Part shown: piece after piece, positions 62,689-64,000 of the stretch | How the letters are laid out: every line of letters starts with the position of its first letter | How positions within the stretch are numbered: the first letter of the stretch is position 1 | Source: Mycolicibacterium senegalense | GTDB lineage: Bacteria > Actinomycetota > Actinomycetes > Mycobacteriales > Mycobacteriaceae | DNA: 64,000 nt | Direction: 5' to 3' | NCBI RefSeq assembly: GCF_019645875.1 | Contig: NZ_CP081000.1 | Span: forward strand, 5,268,417 to 5,332,416 | Notes under the pieces: generated by a model | The model's database searches: none | What the model was told of the DNA's origin: nothing | Seen by the model: the letters and a program-made list of their open reading frames with translations, nothing else | Made by a program: the position numbers and the translations under genes

Positions 62689-63713
62689 CTCGGCCTCTCC
62701 CCCATCGCGGACTCAGGGATGCTCACCCTGATCCGACATCCCGACTCGGTGTCCATCACTTCGATGACACCGCCGTGCAATTCGACCGCCCACCGCGCGA
62801 TCGCCAGCCCCAGACCGGTTCCGCCGTCCGAGGTCGCACCACGGGTGAATCGTTCGAAGACGCGCTCACGTTCAGCGGGTGCGATGCCCGGCCCCTGATC
62901 CGTCACCTCGATCCGCAGACCTGATGCATCCCGGGCGGCCAGCACCGCCACCCGGCCACCGGCCGGACTGTGCCGAAGGGCGTTGTCCACAAGGTTCACC
63001 ACGACCTGCCGCAACCGCGCCGGGTCCGCCACTGCCTTCAGGTCCGGCGGTGTCACCTTGACGGTCACCGGCGTATCGGTCGCTGACACGGAGACATGTT
63101 CGACGGCCTCACGAAGGAACGCATCTACATCGAACCTGCTGATCTGCAATGGAATTGCGCCGCCTTCGACGCGAGAAAGGTCGAGCAGGTTGGTGACCAG
63201 CTCCCCGAGGCGTTCGGTTTGGGACAGCGCCATCCGCATGGTCTCGGGATCGGGTTCGACGACCCCGTCCACCACGTTCTCCAGCACCGCCCGCAACGCA
63301 GTGATCGGGGTACGCAGCTCGTGCGATACGTTGCCGATCAACCCGCGTCGGTATTCGTCGGCCGCACCGAGGTCGGCCGCCATCTGATTGAATGCCGTTG
63401 CCAGTTGGCCGATTTCGTCGCGTGAGGTAGCACGAACCCGCAGGCTGTAGTCCCCGCGGGCCATGGCCCGTGCGGCCGCCGTCATCTGCCGTAGCGGTGA
63501 GGTCATGCCGTGGGCGAGGAACTGCGTCAGGATCAGCGACGTGGCGAGCGCGGCCAGCAGCGCATACCGGAACTGCCAGCTGGCGCCGATCCAGAATGTG
63601 AAGGAGGCCAGCAGGATCGCCCCGCCTACCAGCAGGCCGGTCTTGACCTTGAACGATGCAAAGGGGTCCAGTGGTCTGGGGAGCCGATCCCAGAACTCAG
63701 CGATGGCACTCAC
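62685..63713 (-). CDS. Two-component sensor histidine kinase
   Basis: A 342-residue membrane kinase. Two transmembrane helices (TGLLVGGAILLASFTFWIGA and YALLAALATSLILTQFLAHG) are separated by only a few residues, so there is almost no extracytoplasmic sensor. Then a HAMP domain, the phosphorylation site GNVSHELRTPITALRA, N box NLVDNALRHSP, G1 DQGPGIAP and G2 GTGLGLAIARW. GTG 63713 overlaps the regulator's stop. It forms an operon with the response regulator upstream and DUF4173 downstream. Confidence 0.92.
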   Translation of the reverse strand: MSAIAEFWDRLPRPLDPFASFKVKTGLLVGGAILLASFTFWIGASWQFRYALLAALATSLILTQFLAHGMTSPLRQMTAAARAMARGDYSLRVRATSRDEIGQLATAFNQMAADLGAADEYRRGLIGNVSHELRTPITALRAVLENVVDGVVEPDPETMRMALSQTERLGELVTNLLDLSRVEGGAIPLQISRFDVDAFLREAVEHVSVSATDTPVTVKVTPPDLKAVADPARLRQVVVNLVDNALRHSPAGGRVAVLAARDASGLRIEVTDQGPGIAPAERERVFERFTRGATSDGGTGLGLAIARWAVELHGGVIEVMDTESGCRIRVSIPESAMGERPR

Positions 63714-64000
63714 CGCGGAATCTCCAAGGCATAACCGACGCCGTGCACCGTGCGGATCAATTCCGATCCGAGCTTGCGCCGCAGCGCCTTGACGTGGCTG
63801 TCCACCGTCCGGGTCTCCACCTCCGACGCCCAACCCCAGACGTGTTCGAGCAGCGTCTCGCGAGGCACCGCAGCCCGGGGCCGCCCGGCCAAGAACGCCA
63901 GCAGGTCGAATTCGGTTCGCGTGAGGTGGATTTCCTGGTCACCCTGATGCACGCGGCGCTCCGTGAGATCGATGCGGTAGTCGCCGACCGACAGCGGCTG
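63710..64000 (-). CDS. OmpR-type response regulator, C-terminal part (cut by window edge)
   Basis: Only the last 97 residues are inside the window: the winged-helix DNA-binding domain with IHLTRTEFDLLAFLAGRP, LLEHVWGWASEVETRTVDSH and the recognition and wing region VKALRRKLGSELIRTVHGVG. The receiver domain lies beyond 64000. It overlaps the sensor kinase start by 4 nt, so the two form a cognate pair. Confidence 0.92.
   Translation of the reverse strand, partial: QPLSVGDYRIDLTERRVHQGDQEIHLTRTEFDLLAFLAGRPRAAVPRETLLEHVWGWASEVETRTVDSHVKALRRKLGSELIRTVHGVGYALEIPR

Overview
The window is high-GC mycobacterial DNA, most likely from a rapidly growing Mycolicibacterium, possibly the M. fortuitum group. 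Evidence: GC-rich codon use, the complete sterol-degradation gene order known from M. tuberculosis Rv3534c-Rv3553 and Rv3556c-Rv3557c, KstR and KstR2 operators, type VII secretion-type proteins and an F420-type Ddn homologue.

Layout. (1) 1-18073, minus strand: an mbtH-like gene followed by a giant non-ribosomal peptide synthetase running off the left edge. Five modules are visible: C-A-T, C-A(MT)-T, C-A-T, C-A-T, C-A(MT). N-methylating modules at positions 2 and 5, and identical specificity residues in modules 3 and 4, match the first half of fortuitine, the acyl-nonapeptide of M. fortuitum (acyl-Val-MeLeu-Val-Val-MeLeu-Thr-Thr-Ala-Pro-OMe). The gene is frameshifted in the fourth C domain by what looks like a 17-nt deletion, and part of the fourth A domain has foreign-looking codon usage. 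(2) 18274-22983: a DUF2505 gene, a RecQ-type helicase with a C-terminal phosphoribosyltransferase-like domain, and an OLD-like ATPase-TOPRIM protein. (3) 23256-48689: the sterol catabolism cluster. hsaF-hsaG-hsaE (minus) diverge from kstD-chsH3 (plus) across a KstR operator. cyp125-fadE28-fadE29-chsH2-chsH1-ltp2 (minus) diverge from fadA5-(small gene)-ddn (plus) across another. Two SDR genes (minus) diverge from echA20-ipdA-ipdB-ipdC (plus) across a KstR2 operator. Insertions in this backbone are a DUF559 endonuclease-like gene surrounded by five related hairpins (28.6-30 kb), a PPE-like/PE-like secretion-substrate pair (30-31.9 kb) and two tandem exported histidine phosphatases (40.4-43.4 kb). 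(4) 48.7-57.8 kb: a 267-bp element with perfect 23-bp terminal inverted repeats, a methyltransferase, the narGHJI respiratory nitrate reductase operon and a cation efflux protein, where M. tuberculosis carries fdxB and Rv3555c. (5) 57.8-59.6 kb: fadA6 and kstR2 with an autoregulatory KstR2 operator. (6) 59.7-64 kb: an AmiS-like amide transporter with an isochorismatase-fold hydrolase, a DUF4173 membrane protein with a 3' frameshift, and a two-component sensor kinase and response regulator cut by the right edge.

Together the sterol genes cover side-chain oxidation start (CYP125), side-chain beta-oxidation (FadA5, FadE28/29, ChsH1/H2, Ltp2), ring A/B opening (KstD) and its C5 product (HsaE/F/G), and ring C/D degradation (EchA20, IpdA/B/C, FadA6). 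No tRNA, rRNA or CRISPR array was seen.
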